26,823 bases of DNA from positions 1 to 26,823 of the forward strand of contig JAMCPC010000079.1 in NCBI GenBank assembly GCA_023379725.1. The letters are read 5' to 3'. The position numbers and the translations under genes are program-made. The notes below the pieces were generated by a model. The model worked only from the letters and a program-made list of their open reading frames with translations, ran no database searches and had not been told where the DNA came from. Numbering within the stretch: position 1 is the stretch's first letter; every line of letters begins with the position of its first letter. The stretch is from Actinomycetota bacterium (GTDB lineage Bacteria; Actinomycetota; Acidimicrobiia; Acidimicrobiales; JAMCPL01). Shown piece by piece: positions 14,709 to 21,592 of this stretch.

Positions 14709-15332
14709 GTGCGCCATTCCAATTTTGAGGAGAGAGCCGCAACCGATACCGGTAAGACTGAAAATGACAATCGGCTGATAGTCGTATTGTGCGGCCCCGG
14801 AGGGGTAGGGAAGGGGACAGTAGCACGCCTACTGGTAGCAAGGGATCAGTCATTGTGGCTCAGCAGATCTTGGACTACACGATCACGTAGAGAAGGGGAA
14901 CCGGAAGATGCCTACTATTTCGTGAGTAAAAACGAATTCATGTCAATGGCAGATAAGGGGGGGTTTATGGAATGGGCACAATTTTTAGGCAATCTGTATG
15001 GTACGCCGTGGCCAGATAGGCTTCCTACCGACAGCGACATACTACTTGAGATAGATGTTCAGGGGGCAACACAGATAAGGAAGGGCTTTCCCGACTCATT
15101 GGTAATTCTACTTTTGGCTCCATCCAGAGATGAGCAGCGCAAAAGGCTTCAGGAACGGGGAGACAGTAAAGAACATGTTGATTTACGTATGAGGGAAGCC
15201 GATACGGAAATTGCATTTGCAAGGGAATTCGCAGATGCAATCGTAATAAATGACTCCCTGGATAGAGCAGTCAGCGAGATAGGTGCTATTATTGACAACC
15301 GAAGATTATCACGCTCAAAGATGAGTATATAG
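14709..15332 (+). CDS. gmk: Guanylate kinase
   Basis: Gmk phosphorylates GMP/dGMP to the diphosphate. The 207-residue protein has a P-loop at residues about 29-36, reading GPGGVGKG instead of the common GPSGAGKS/T form. It also has the GMP-binding SRSWTTRSRREGE segment, EWAQFLGNLYGTP, ILLEIDVQGA and the lid RLQERGDSKEHVDLRMREA. The start is GTG 14709, 20 nt after mihF. The first 20 or so residues are poorly conserved and hydrophilic, and no strong Shine-Dalgarno is visible, so a slightly later start is possible. It forms the usual gmk-rpoZ-coaBC-metK-priA string with the genes downstream. Confidence 0.93.
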   Translation: MRHSNFEERAATDTGKTENDNRLIVVLCGPGGVGKGTVARLLVARDQSLWLSRSWTTRSRREGEPEDAYYFVSKNEFMSMADKGGFMEWAQFLGNLYGTPWPDRLPTDSDILLEIDVQGATQIRKGFPDSLVILLLAPSRDEQRKRLQERGDSKEHVDLRMREADTEIAFAREFADAIVINDSLDRAVSEIGAIIDNRRLSRSKMSI

Positions 15333-15431
15333 TATAGCTTAGGAATATCTGATAATTGCTGGTAATCGCAGAGATGTTGCAACAATGTATAGATTAAAAA
15401 ATTATTTATACCGTATGGACAGGAGAATGAA

Positions 15432-15800
15432 ATGATTAAAGCTAGCCCATCATTAGTGGAACCACCGATTGAGTTGTTGGTAGAGAAAATTGGCTCCAGA
15501 TTCGAATTGGCTGTAATAGCGGGCAAGCGCGCACGCCAGATAAACATCTACTATTCAAGCCTCGGCCAATCCATAAGGGGGCTGGTACCACCTCAAGTTG
15601 CCTCACTCTCTGACAACTCTCTTACTATATCGCTCGAGGAAATAGCTGCAGATAAGCTGGTGTCCCGCGAGGCATCAGAGATACAACACGAACAGGGTAA
15701 CAGCCACGACGGTGAAGGTGGCGAGGGCTCCACAACCATAATGAGTGATGACATCGACGCAGATACCGCCACCTCCTCCGACAGTGACTTACCTGCCTGA
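15432..15800 (+). CDS. rpoZ: RNA polymerase omega subunit
   Basis: Omega helps assemble and stabilise the beta-prime subunit of RNA polymerase. The conserved part is residues about 10-75: PPIELLVEKIGSRFELAVIA, then GKRARQINIYYSSLGQ and the later SLEEIAADKL. After it the protein carries an acidic Ser/Asp/Glu/Gly-rich tail (residues about 80-122) that makes it longer than the usual 80-110. AGGAG at 15421-15425 precedes ATG 15432 by six bases, a good ribosome site. The 99-nt gap from gmk is A+T-rich and could carry a promoter, but I cannot fix one. The last part overlaps the first codons of coaBC. Confidence 0.92.
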   Translation: MIKASPSLVEPPIELLVEKIGSRFELAVIAGKRARQINIYYSSLGQSIRGLVPPQVASLSDNSLTISLEEIAADKLVSREASEIQHEQGNSHDGEGGEGSTTIMSDDIDADTATSSDSDLPA

Positions 15801-17124
15801 CAGGCAAAACGGTACTAAAAGCAGTGCGACGATAGTACTTGGAGTTACGGGGGGGATTGCTGCCTATAAAGCTGTGGAGGTGGCCAGAAGACTGATGGAT
15901 AAGGGCATACATGTACTGCCCGTAATGACAGATGAGGCTATGCAATTTATTGCACCTCTTACGCTATCGGCACTCTGCTCGGAGCCTGTTCAATCGTCGT
16001 TATTTGACTCTACCGATCCGATACCGCATACCAGGTTGGCTCAGCGGGCAAATGTGATTGCCATAGTGCCCGCCACCGCCAACTTCATAGCCAAGCTTTC
16101 ATGCGGACTCGCAGATGACTTGCTGTCTACAACTGTATTAGCCTCGAAGGCACCGGTAATTGTCTGCGCAGCTATGCACACAGAGATGTGGGAAAATGAG
16201 GCAGTGACACACAATGTGGAGATCCTACAATCACGTGGTATACACATAATACCTCCTGACGAGGGGAGACTAGCAGGGGGCGACAGTGGCGTTGGTAGGC
16301 TGGCAGCTGTAGATACTATTGTGGAACATATAGAGTCAGCATTGCATACGCTTACAGGAAGTGGCAGTGCGCGTAGTGGCAGTGCGCGTAGTGGCAGTGC
16401 GCGTAGTGATACGACAGGGAGTGACCGCAGGGATCACAGCGTAAAGGATTTGGCTGGGTACAAAGTACTGGTCACCGCAGGTGGAACTCGAGAGCCCATA
16501 GATGCTGTCAGGGTAATCACGAATAGGTCATCTGGAAAGCAGGGATATGCCGTTGCAATGAACGCTTACAGTAGGGGAGCTGAGGTGACCATGGTAACTA
16601 CCGTAGATGGAGTTGCATCTCCGGATATTCGACGTATATTCGTCGAAACTGCAGCAGAGATGGAAAGGGAGGCCATCAATTACTCAGCTGACGCAGACAT
16701 AATTGTAATGGCTGCAGCAGTAGCAGATTTCCGGCCAATCATTCAGTCTCATACCAAGCTGCATCGTTCCGATGGAATAGTCCAGCTACAACTTGAACCT
16801 ACATCCGATATACTTGCTGGCCTGGCAGCGAGGCATACTCCGGGCCAAATCATAGTCGGGTTTGCCGCTGAAATCGGCATGGATGAAGAGAGTGCACAGA
16901 ACAAACTTGCCTCCAAGGGAATAGACATAATAGTTCTCAACGACATCACGTCAGCACAGGCAGGATTCGACTCACCGAACAACGAAGTAGTAATCATGGA
17001 TTCAAGTGGAGCGAGGGTTGGGGTACCGCTTCTGTCAAAGGATGCAGTAGCCGGTGTTATCATGGATGTAGCACTGGCACGTCTAAAAGGTATGGACATG
17101 CCAGAAGTAATGACAGAGCCATAG
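15745..17124 (+). CDS. coaBC: Bifunctional phosphopantothenoylcysteine decarboxylase / phosphopantothenate-cysteine ligase
   Basis: CoaBC couples cysteine to 4'-phosphopantothenate (CoaB) and decarboxylates the product (CoaC), two steps of coenzyme A synthesis. The N-terminal flavoprotein domain shows GVTGGIAAYKAVEVARRL, the catalytic His of PIPHTRLAQRA, and AAMHTEMW in place of the E. coli PxMNxxMW; as I recall, His at this point is usual in actinobacterial enzymes. The C-terminal CoaB domain has VTAGGTREPIDAVR, the NRSSGKQG nucleotide loop and NDITSAQAGF. Between them lies a Ser/Ala/Arg-Gly linker with a triplicated 15-bp unit. The start is uncertain: GTG 15745 and ATG 15748 overlap rpoZ by about 55 nt, and GTG 15784 by 17 nt. 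Homology starts near TIVLGVTGG. Confidence 0.93.
   Translation: MMTSTQIPPPPPTVTYLPDRQNGTKSSATIVLGVTGGIAAYKAVEVARRLMDKGIHVLPVMTDEAMQFIAPLTLSALCSEPVQSSLFDSTDPIPHTRLAQRANVIAIVPATANFIAKLSCGLADDLLSTTVLASKAPVIVCAAMHTEMWENEAVTHNVEILQSRGIHIIPPDEGRLAGGDSGVGRLAAVDTIVEHIESALHTLTGSGSARSGSARSGSARSDTTGSDRRDHSVKDLAGYKVLVTAGGTREPIDAVRVITNRSSGKQGYAVAMNAYSRGAEVTMVTTVDGVASPDIRRIFVETAAEMEREAINYSADADIIVMAAAVADFRPIIQSHTKLHRSDGIVQLQLEPTSDILAGLAARHTPGQIIVGFAAEIGMDEESAQNKLASKGIDIIVLNDITSAQAGFDSPNNEVVIMDSSGARVGVPLLSKDAVAGVIMDVALARLKGMDMPEVMTEP
16360..16404 (+). repeat. Three 15-bp tandem repeats in the coaBC linker
   Basis: AGTGGCAGTGCGCGT occurs three times exactly at 16360-16374, 16375-16389 and 16390-16404, encoding SGSAR units. 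It sits precisely at the CoaC/CoaB interdomain linker, where length change is tolerable. Perfect identity between copies implies recent expansion. Confidence 0.9.
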
Positions 17125-17202
17125 GTAGGCTAGACTACTGCACGAATCGGCATGGGCCGGTTGTTTGTATACGGGACATTACACTAGATGAAGGAGATCA
17201 AT

Positions 17203-18405
17203 ATGAGCGAGACCAGGTGGAGATTCACTTCTGAATCAGTTACAGAAGGACACCCCGATAAGATTGCAGACCAAATATCAGATGCGGTACTCGATAAGGT
17301 CATGGAATCTGATACAAGCGGCAGGGTAGCCTGCGAAACGCTATTAACCACCGGTCTTGTGGTGATTGCCGGTGAAATATCTACAAATTGTTACGTAGAT
17401 GTGGCCTCCATAGCACGCAAGACAATAGCCGACATCGGTTACGACAATGATGCTTACGGTTTCAATGGCAAATCGTGTGGTGTCATAGTAGCCATTGATG
17501 AGCAGTCTCCGGATATAGGGCAGGGAGTATCGAATGCTTACGAAATAAGGCAGGGATTGACTTCAGGCTCAGATCCATTGGATGCCCAAGGTGCAGGAGA
17601 CCAGGGAATGATGTTTGGATATGCCTGTGAAGATACTCCAGATTTAATGCCTATGCCTATATGGATAGCTCATAGGCTTGCACAACGGCTTGCACAGGTA
17701 CGGCGTGTAGGCGTACTTCCATATCTGAGACCGGACGGGAAGACTCAGGTTACTGTAGAGTACGAGGGTAATCGTCCGATAGGAATTACTTCCGTTCTCA
17801 TCTCCACCCAACACGCCGCCGATTTGGATATTGAGACAATGCTTCTTCCGGATTTGCGGGAACATGTGATAGAACCACTATTGCCACCCTCGCTTGACAC
17901 CTCGAATATGAAAGTACTTTGTAATCCAACGGGCAAGTTCGAGCTGGGCGGACCGGCAGCAGATACAGGACTGACCGGACGTAAGATTATAGTTGACACT
18001 TATGGAGGTATGGCTCGTAATGGAGGAGGGGCTTTTTCGGGAAAGGATCCATCCAAAGTGGATCGCTCCGGTGCATATGCCGCTCGCTGGGTTGCAAAGC
18101 ATATCGTAGCGTCTGGTGCCGCCGGTAGATGTGAGATTCAGATTGCTTACGCCATAGGAGTAGCACATCCTGTATCGATATATGTAGATACTTTTGGCAC
18201 GGAACGAGTCGATAAAGAGAAAATCGGCAAATGCATAGGGGAGATATTTGATCTACGACCTGCCTCGATTATAAAGGAACTGGACCTATTACGACCCATC
18301 TACACCAGGACTGCCTCTTATGGTCATTTTGGTAGAAATGATAAGGACTTTACATGGGAAGCTACTCCCAAGCTGGCTGACGTTAAGCAGTATTTAGGAC
18401 TCTGA
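17203..18405 (+). CDS. metK: S-adenosylmethionine synthetase
   Basis: MetK makes S-adenosylmethionine from methionine and ATP. The 400-residue product has the N-terminal SESVTEGHPDK (ATP/metal site), GAGDQGMMFGYA, VTVEYEGNRP, the phosphate loop GGGAFSGKDPSKVDRSGAY and IAYAIGVAHPVSIYV. AAGGAGAT with six bases to ATG 17203 fixes that start; ATG 17188 would put the ribosome site inside the gene. No SAM riboswitch is visible in the 78 bp before it. The stop TGA overlaps a possible CTG start of priA. Confidence 0.96.
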   Translation: MSETRWRFTSESVTEGHPDKIADQISDAVLDKVMESDTSGRVACETLLTTGLVVIAGEISTNCYVDVASIARKTIADIGYDNDAYGFNGKSCGVIVAIDEQSPDIGQGVSNAYEIRQGLTSGSDPLDAQGAGDQGMMFGYACEDTPDLMPMPIWIAHRLAQRLAQVRRVGVLPYLRPDGKTQVTVEYEGNRPIGITSVLISTQHAADLDIETMLLPDLREHVIEPLLPPSLDTSNMKVLCNPTGKFELGGPAADTGLTGRKIIVDTYGGMARNGGGAFSGKDPSKVDRSGAYAARWVAKHIVASGAAGRCEIQIAYAIGVAHPVSIYVDTFGTERVDKEKIGKCIGEIFDLRPASIIKELDLLRPIYTRTASYGHFGRNDKDFTWEATPKLADVKQYLGL

Positions 18406-20705
18406 GCACCACTAACGTACAGACAGATCACTCAACCCCCGCCATTGACGACGGAGGACTTCAAAGAGCCACCGTTATACCAGATATTCGTGGCTTGGAC
18501 CGCGAATTCGACTACCTGGTACCAATCGAACTAGAAGACATGCTGGAGATCGGATCGGAGGTATTTGTTCCATTCCGAAATCGTCGTGTGCGCGGATGGG
18601 TTACCCGTCTACAGGTCAATGGCAATCCGAAGACACAGCTTCTGCGTATAGAGAGACTCCGATCGAAAGGCCCTCCACTACAAGTCGTAGAGTTGGCTCG
18701 CTGGGTATCATGGAGGTGGGCTGGAAAGCTCTCTGGACTGCTCTCTACCGCATCATCGCCCCGTATAGTACACGTTCAAGCTATGAGGAAGAGCAATGCC
18801 GCCAAGCCTCTCCCTGCCGGCCAATACGCTACCGTACTACCGGATAACATGGCTCGTATCGATGCAATTTACAGGTTCATAGCTGATGCCGGCATACGAG
18901 TCTCAGGATGGCAAGGGTTACAGGAACTACAGGGGTTACAGGGACTACAGGGGGACAAATGGCAGGAGGGGCTACAGGGGAGCAGTCAAGTACGATGTGG
19001 TCCGTCGATTGTTGAATTGCCGCAGTATTCGGATAGCGCAGAGTTTGTTGCCTCCCTACTAAGCTCTACAAGCACCTACTTGGACGCACTATCACGGTCA
19101 TTTGAATCAAGAGATAGGTTGTCAGGAAATGAACCATCGGGGAATGCTTCTTCAATGCAAGGGGTCATCATCCTCTGCCCTACATATCTTGATGTACGAC
19201 ATATGTACAGGAAGCTACAGGCTGATGGGTTCAATGTGGCGCGTATGCCTGACGAATGGCATATTGCACGGCAGGGCAATTGCATAGCATTGGGAACACG
19301 GCAGGCCGTGTTTTCGCCACTTCCCGATGTGTCCATTATTATTGTGTTGTCTGCACACGACTCTCTCTACCAGGAAGAACGAGCACCTCTATGGAATGCA
19401 TGGCAAGTTGCCGTGCATCGTGCAAGTATGGCCAATGCTCCCTGCCTACTTGTTACGCCCTACCCGACACTCTCTATGGTCAAAGACTGCGGCATTGAAC
19501 CCATGGAGCAACATACGTCACCAGATGCATCTCCATCCACACCTCCACCTCCAGCACAGTCCACACTTTCGCCCACACCTCTATCTGTGCCTCCGTCCAC
19601 GGCACAGCCCACACTTCCATCCACACCTCCGTCCACGGCACAGTCCACATCGACAGCATATATACCGGCCGGAACCAGTCATACAGTCCCAGACAGACAG
19701 GTAGTGCAGGTCAGGGTAGTCGATCTAACCAAGGAAGCTCCCGGTTCGGGAGTAATCTCTGACGAACTGAAGTATGCAGTCCGATGGGCGATGGCAGATT
19801 CGACCAGAAAAGTGCTTATGGTACAAAACAGATTTTCAAAGATGAGGCTGCCGACATGCTCCTCATGCAATCGGATACCCAGGTGTCCCGTGTGCAACAA
19901 TGTACTTCGAATCACCGACGAACCAGCTGCAATGCTTTCCTGTCCAAGATGCAACTATTCACGTACATCCACCTGTTCTTACTGCAGCGGACACGACATC
20001 AGGGAGATGTCGTCCAAACTTAGCAGGTTACGACAAACCCTATCTGACTATTTTGGAGTGCCCGTACTGGAAGTGGTAGGAGATGCCAGAGAGCACAGTA
20101 ATGCCAAAAATACAGTCAAGATAGACCGGTCACCGACTGCACCGTCTACGGACATGACACAACTTATATTAGGTACGGAGGCGGTACTTTACAGGTACGA
20201 CATTGCAGATATCGTAATTTTCGTCGATATCGACACCGACCTGCTGGCTCCCAGACTTAACGCATCAGAGGAGGTAATGACAATGCTAGGGAGGGCGCAG
20301 GCAATTACCAGGTCTTCACTCTATACGCGCCCCACCATTATCCAGACAAGAGCCACCGACCACCCGTTGATAAGAGCGGTATTGTCGGGCAATCACGCCA
20401 TGTTATTAAACGAAGAGATGCGTATACGCCGTGAATTGTCACTCCCACCCCATACTGCCATAGCTCGCATTGTTGGTGCCGGTGCTCAAGATTTTGTCTC
20501 CACGCTGCTGGCCGCCAGCGACAAGAGTGGCGCATATAGCGACATAGCTGACCAATCGTCGACACGTCCACTGCGCGCTGGCAAGCAACCCGATGACTCA
20601 TGGCTGGTGATCGCAAACGACCATGACACCTTATGTAACTTACTATCATCGGCAGCACGTCCTCGCGAACAACTGAGGATTTATGTCGACCCTCCCTCGA
20701 TATAA
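18402..20705 (+). CDS. priA: Actinobacterial PriA-like primosomal protein without helicase motifs
   Basis: PriA restarts replication forks. The N-terminal DNA-binding domain is recognisable (RATVIPDI then LDREFDYLVP), and eight cysteines in four pairs (CSSC, CPVC, CPRC, CSYC) form the usual zinc sites. The ATPase is degenerate: no Walker A GKT is present, and the DEEH box reads LSAH in IIIVLSAHDSLYQEE, as is known for actinobacterial PriA proteins, which are probably structural. Homology begins before TTG 18495, yet the only in-frame options upstream are CTG 18402, which overlaps the metK stop (CTGA), and ATT 18444; in-frame stops lie at 18384 and earlier. I therefore use CTG 18402 (767 aa); a conservative caller would use TTG 18495 (736 aa) and lose the first beta strand. 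Two low-complexity insertions are listed separately. Confidence 0.88.
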   Translation: MSTTNVQTDHSTPAIDDGGLQRATVIPDIRGLDREFDYLVPIELEDMLEIGSEVFVPFRNRRVRGWVTRLQVNGNPKTQLLRIERLRSKGPPLQVVELARWVSWRWAGKLSGLLSTASSPRIVHVQAMRKSNAAKPLPAGQYATVLPDNMARIDAIYRFIADAGIRVSGWQGLQELQGLQGLQGDKWQEGLQGSSQVRCGPSIVELPQYSDSAEFVASLLSSTSTYLDALSRSFESRDRLSGNEPSGNASSMQGVIILCPTYLDVRHMYRKLQADGFNVARMPDEWHIARQGNCIALGTRQAVFSPLPDVSIIIVLSAHDSLYQEERAPLWNAWQVAVHRASMANAPCLLVTPYPTLSMVKDCGIEPMEQHTSPDASPSTPPPPAQSTLSPTPLSVPPSTAQPTLPSTPPSTAQSTSTAYIPAGTSHTVPDRQVVQVRVVDLTKEAPGSGVISDELKYAVRWAMADSTRKVLMVQNRFSKMRLPTCSSCNRIPRCPVCNNVLRITDEPAAMLSCPRCNYSRTSTCSYCSGHDIREMSSKLSRLRQTLSDYFGVPVLEVVGDAREHSNAKNTVKIDRSPTAPSTDMTQLILGTEAVLYRYDIADIVIFVDIDTDLLAPRLNASEEVMTMLGRAQAITRSSLYTRPTIIQTRATDHPLIRAVLSGNHAMLLNEEMRIRRELSLPPHTAIARIVGAGAQDFVSTLLAASDKSGAYSDIADQSSTRPLRAGKQPDDSWLVIANDHDTLCNLLSSAARPREQLRIYVDPPSI
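18915..18950 (+). repeat. 18-bp repeat in priA (Gln-Gly-Leu region)
   Basis: Two 18-bp units, 18915-18932 and 18933-18950, differ at one base and are themselves made of 9-bp halves. They encode QGLQELQGLQGLQ-type sequence, with a further looser copy (EGLQGSS) after it. The insertion lies after the N-terminal domain, where the helicase P-loop would be expected. Confidence 0.8.
19518..19659 (+). repeat. Pro/Ser/Thr-rich repeat tract in priA
   Basis: This stretch encodes roughly 45 residues composed almost only of Pro, Ser, Thr, Ala, Gln and Leu, with PPSTAQ occurring twice and PSTP several times. The DNA shows recurring CCGTCCACGGCACAG units. It falls between the two RecA-like lobes and should be an extended, disordered linker. 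Confidence 0.8.
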
Positions 20706-20725
20706 AAGATCATCAGGTGCTGATG
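20700..20725 (-). terminator. Possible terminator for thpR
   Basis: CATCAG-GTG-CTGATG (20711-20725) is a perfect 6-bp hairpin. Read on the minus strand it is followed by ATCTTTTATA, a modest T-rich tail, in the position expected for the end of the thpR message. The triloop and weak T-run keep confidence low. Confidence 0.35.
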
Positions 20726-20803
20726 TAATGTACCGCAAATAGTATAATGCTGTCCGCACTATTATGCAGTCGAGCAGCTACTAATCCACGATAGTCGTCT
20801 CAT

Positions 20804-21310
20804 CTACTCAAACTGGCGAGAGGCTATCTTCTCGTATGTCGAACCATGGATGCCGAGTTGAGAGCTCATGAGATCAATAGACGATACGTTCCAACTGGCA
20901 TGCACTGGTAATCCTGCCAGCGAGCTTATGGTATGCCTTTCTTTGGCTCTTGCCAAGGTAATATGCCCATGAAATGATCTTCCAGAGCCAGCTGGCATTT
21001 CGCTCCAGGGAAAGTTTAAAATAATTTTGGCAAGCTCTTCCAGCCCTGTCACAGGAACTTGCAGTATATTAGAGCCGAACAGTGCCGTAGTAGGGCCGAT
21101 AGTGGCAGCAAATACTCTCTTCTCATCTACCGGTAATGCATAGAAAGTCTTTATCGCCTCGTCTACATCTGCCACTTCTCCCATAAAAGCAAGCGTAAGA
21201 TGTAGGTTATCTCTCTTTGTCCATCTGACACCTTCACGTTCTGGATGCGGCAAGTTGTAAAGTACGTCTATCACCTGTTCTGGAGGCCATACCGCCACAA
21301 ATAAGCGCAT
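20804..21310 (-). CDS. thpR: RNA 2',3'-cyclic phosphodiesterase (2'-5' RNA ligase family)
   Basis: This two-histidine phosphoesterase probably opens 2',3'-cyclic phosphates on RNA ends. Two HxTx motifs are present, HLTLAF at about residue 38 and HITLARA at about residue 117, in a protein of 168 residues, normal for the family. The N-terminus MRLFVAVWPPEQV is typical. I start at ATG 21310; TTG 21316 would lie inside the -10 hexamer TATAAT (21321-21316). The gene stands alone and reversed between priA and dop, and nothing in the sequence ties it to the proteasome genes. Confidence 0.9.
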   Translation of the reverse strand: MRLFVAVWPPEQVIDVLYNLPHPEREGVRWTKRDNLHLTLAFMGEVADVDEAIKTFYALPVDEKRVFAATIGPTTALFGSNILQVPVTGLEELAKIILNFPWSEMPAGSGRSFHGHITLARAKERHTISSLAGLPVHASWNVSSIDLMSSQLGIHGSTYEKIASRQFE

Positions 21311-21315
21311 ACTCA

Positions 21316-21321
21316 ATTATA
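21316..21321 (-). promoter_or_regulatory. -10 hexamer of thpR, leaderless arrangement
   Basis: On the minus strand a perfect TATAAT ends five bases before ATG 21310. Transcription would start at or within a base or two of the start codon. No -35 match is convincing. The sequence CTCAATTAT on the plus strand here also appears in both 28-bp repeats upstream of dop. Confidence 0.55.
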
Positions 21322-21371
21322 CTGCACGTTACCTTACAGCACACCTTTGCCGCTCCAGCGAGCGCAAGCCC

Positions 21372-21459
21372 CTGACTCTACCCGTGAGGAGGAAGTCAGC
21401 CTGTATGCGGCAGAGAGGCAACGGTGAAGACCGTTAGCCATGAGCTCAAGGTTGTTGAG
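21372..21459. other. Cluster of hairpins between thpR and dop
   Basis: Three dyads follow one another: CTGACT (21372-21377) with AGTCAG (21394-21399); AACGGT-GAAG-ACCGTT (21420-21435), a perfect 6-bp stem with a tetraloop; and CTCAA-GGTTG-TTGAG (21445-21459). Open frames here are short. Together with the repeats immediately downstream this looks like a structured RNA or the relic of a mobile element end. No family is recognised. Confidence 0.4.
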
Positions 21460-21487
21460 ATTGCTTCTGTCGATAGCACCATGTAAT

Positions 21488-21515
21488 CGTGATGGTGAAG
21501 CACCTCAATTATGAG
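21488..21515. repeat. 28-bp direct repeat, copy 1, upstream of dop
   Basis: The copy contains two mini-dyads, GGTG-AAG-CACC and CTCA-ATTA-TGAG. It is identical over 28 bp to 21551-21578. The period is 63 bp and the intervening 35 bp is not repeated. Confidence 0.85.
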
Positions 21516-21550
21516 GGAGTTTTCGTACATCCGAATACAGCGCCTTGTAG

Positions 21551-21578
21551 CGTGATGGTGAAGCACCTCAATTATGAG
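21551..21578. repeat. 28-bp direct repeat, copy 2, adjoining the dop promoter
   Basis: This copy ends one base before the TAACCT hexamer of dop and would cover its -35 region. That position suggests an operator, but a chance result of a short duplication is possible. Confidence 0.85.
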
Positions 21579-21579
21579 C

Positions 21580-21585
21580 TAACCT
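21580..21585 (+). promoter_or_regulatory. Candidate -10 hexamer of dop
   Basis: TAACCT ends seven bases before ATG 21593, so the dop message may be leaderless. No Shine-Dalgarno precedes the ATG. The same hexamer precedes dapD. Confidence 0.4.
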
Positions 21586-21592
21586 CATATGC

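Noticed and set aside
17125..17202. SAM riboswitch before metK
   Set aside because: The 78 bp is too short for a SAM-I aptamer and shows no four-way junction or conserved core; only a small CGGC/GCCG dyad is present.
21361..21515. Right end and guide RNA relic of an IS200/IS605-type (TnpB) element
   Set aside because: The string of hairpins is suggestive, but there is no tnpB frame next to it and the short open frames match nothing I can name. It is kept only as one possible explanation.
21488..21578. Two 28-bp repeats with a 35-bp spacer as a minimal CRISPR array
   Set aside because: Only two copies, no leader-like sequence, no cas genes in the window, and the second copy abuts a promoter. 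A regulatory or duplicated sequence is more likely.
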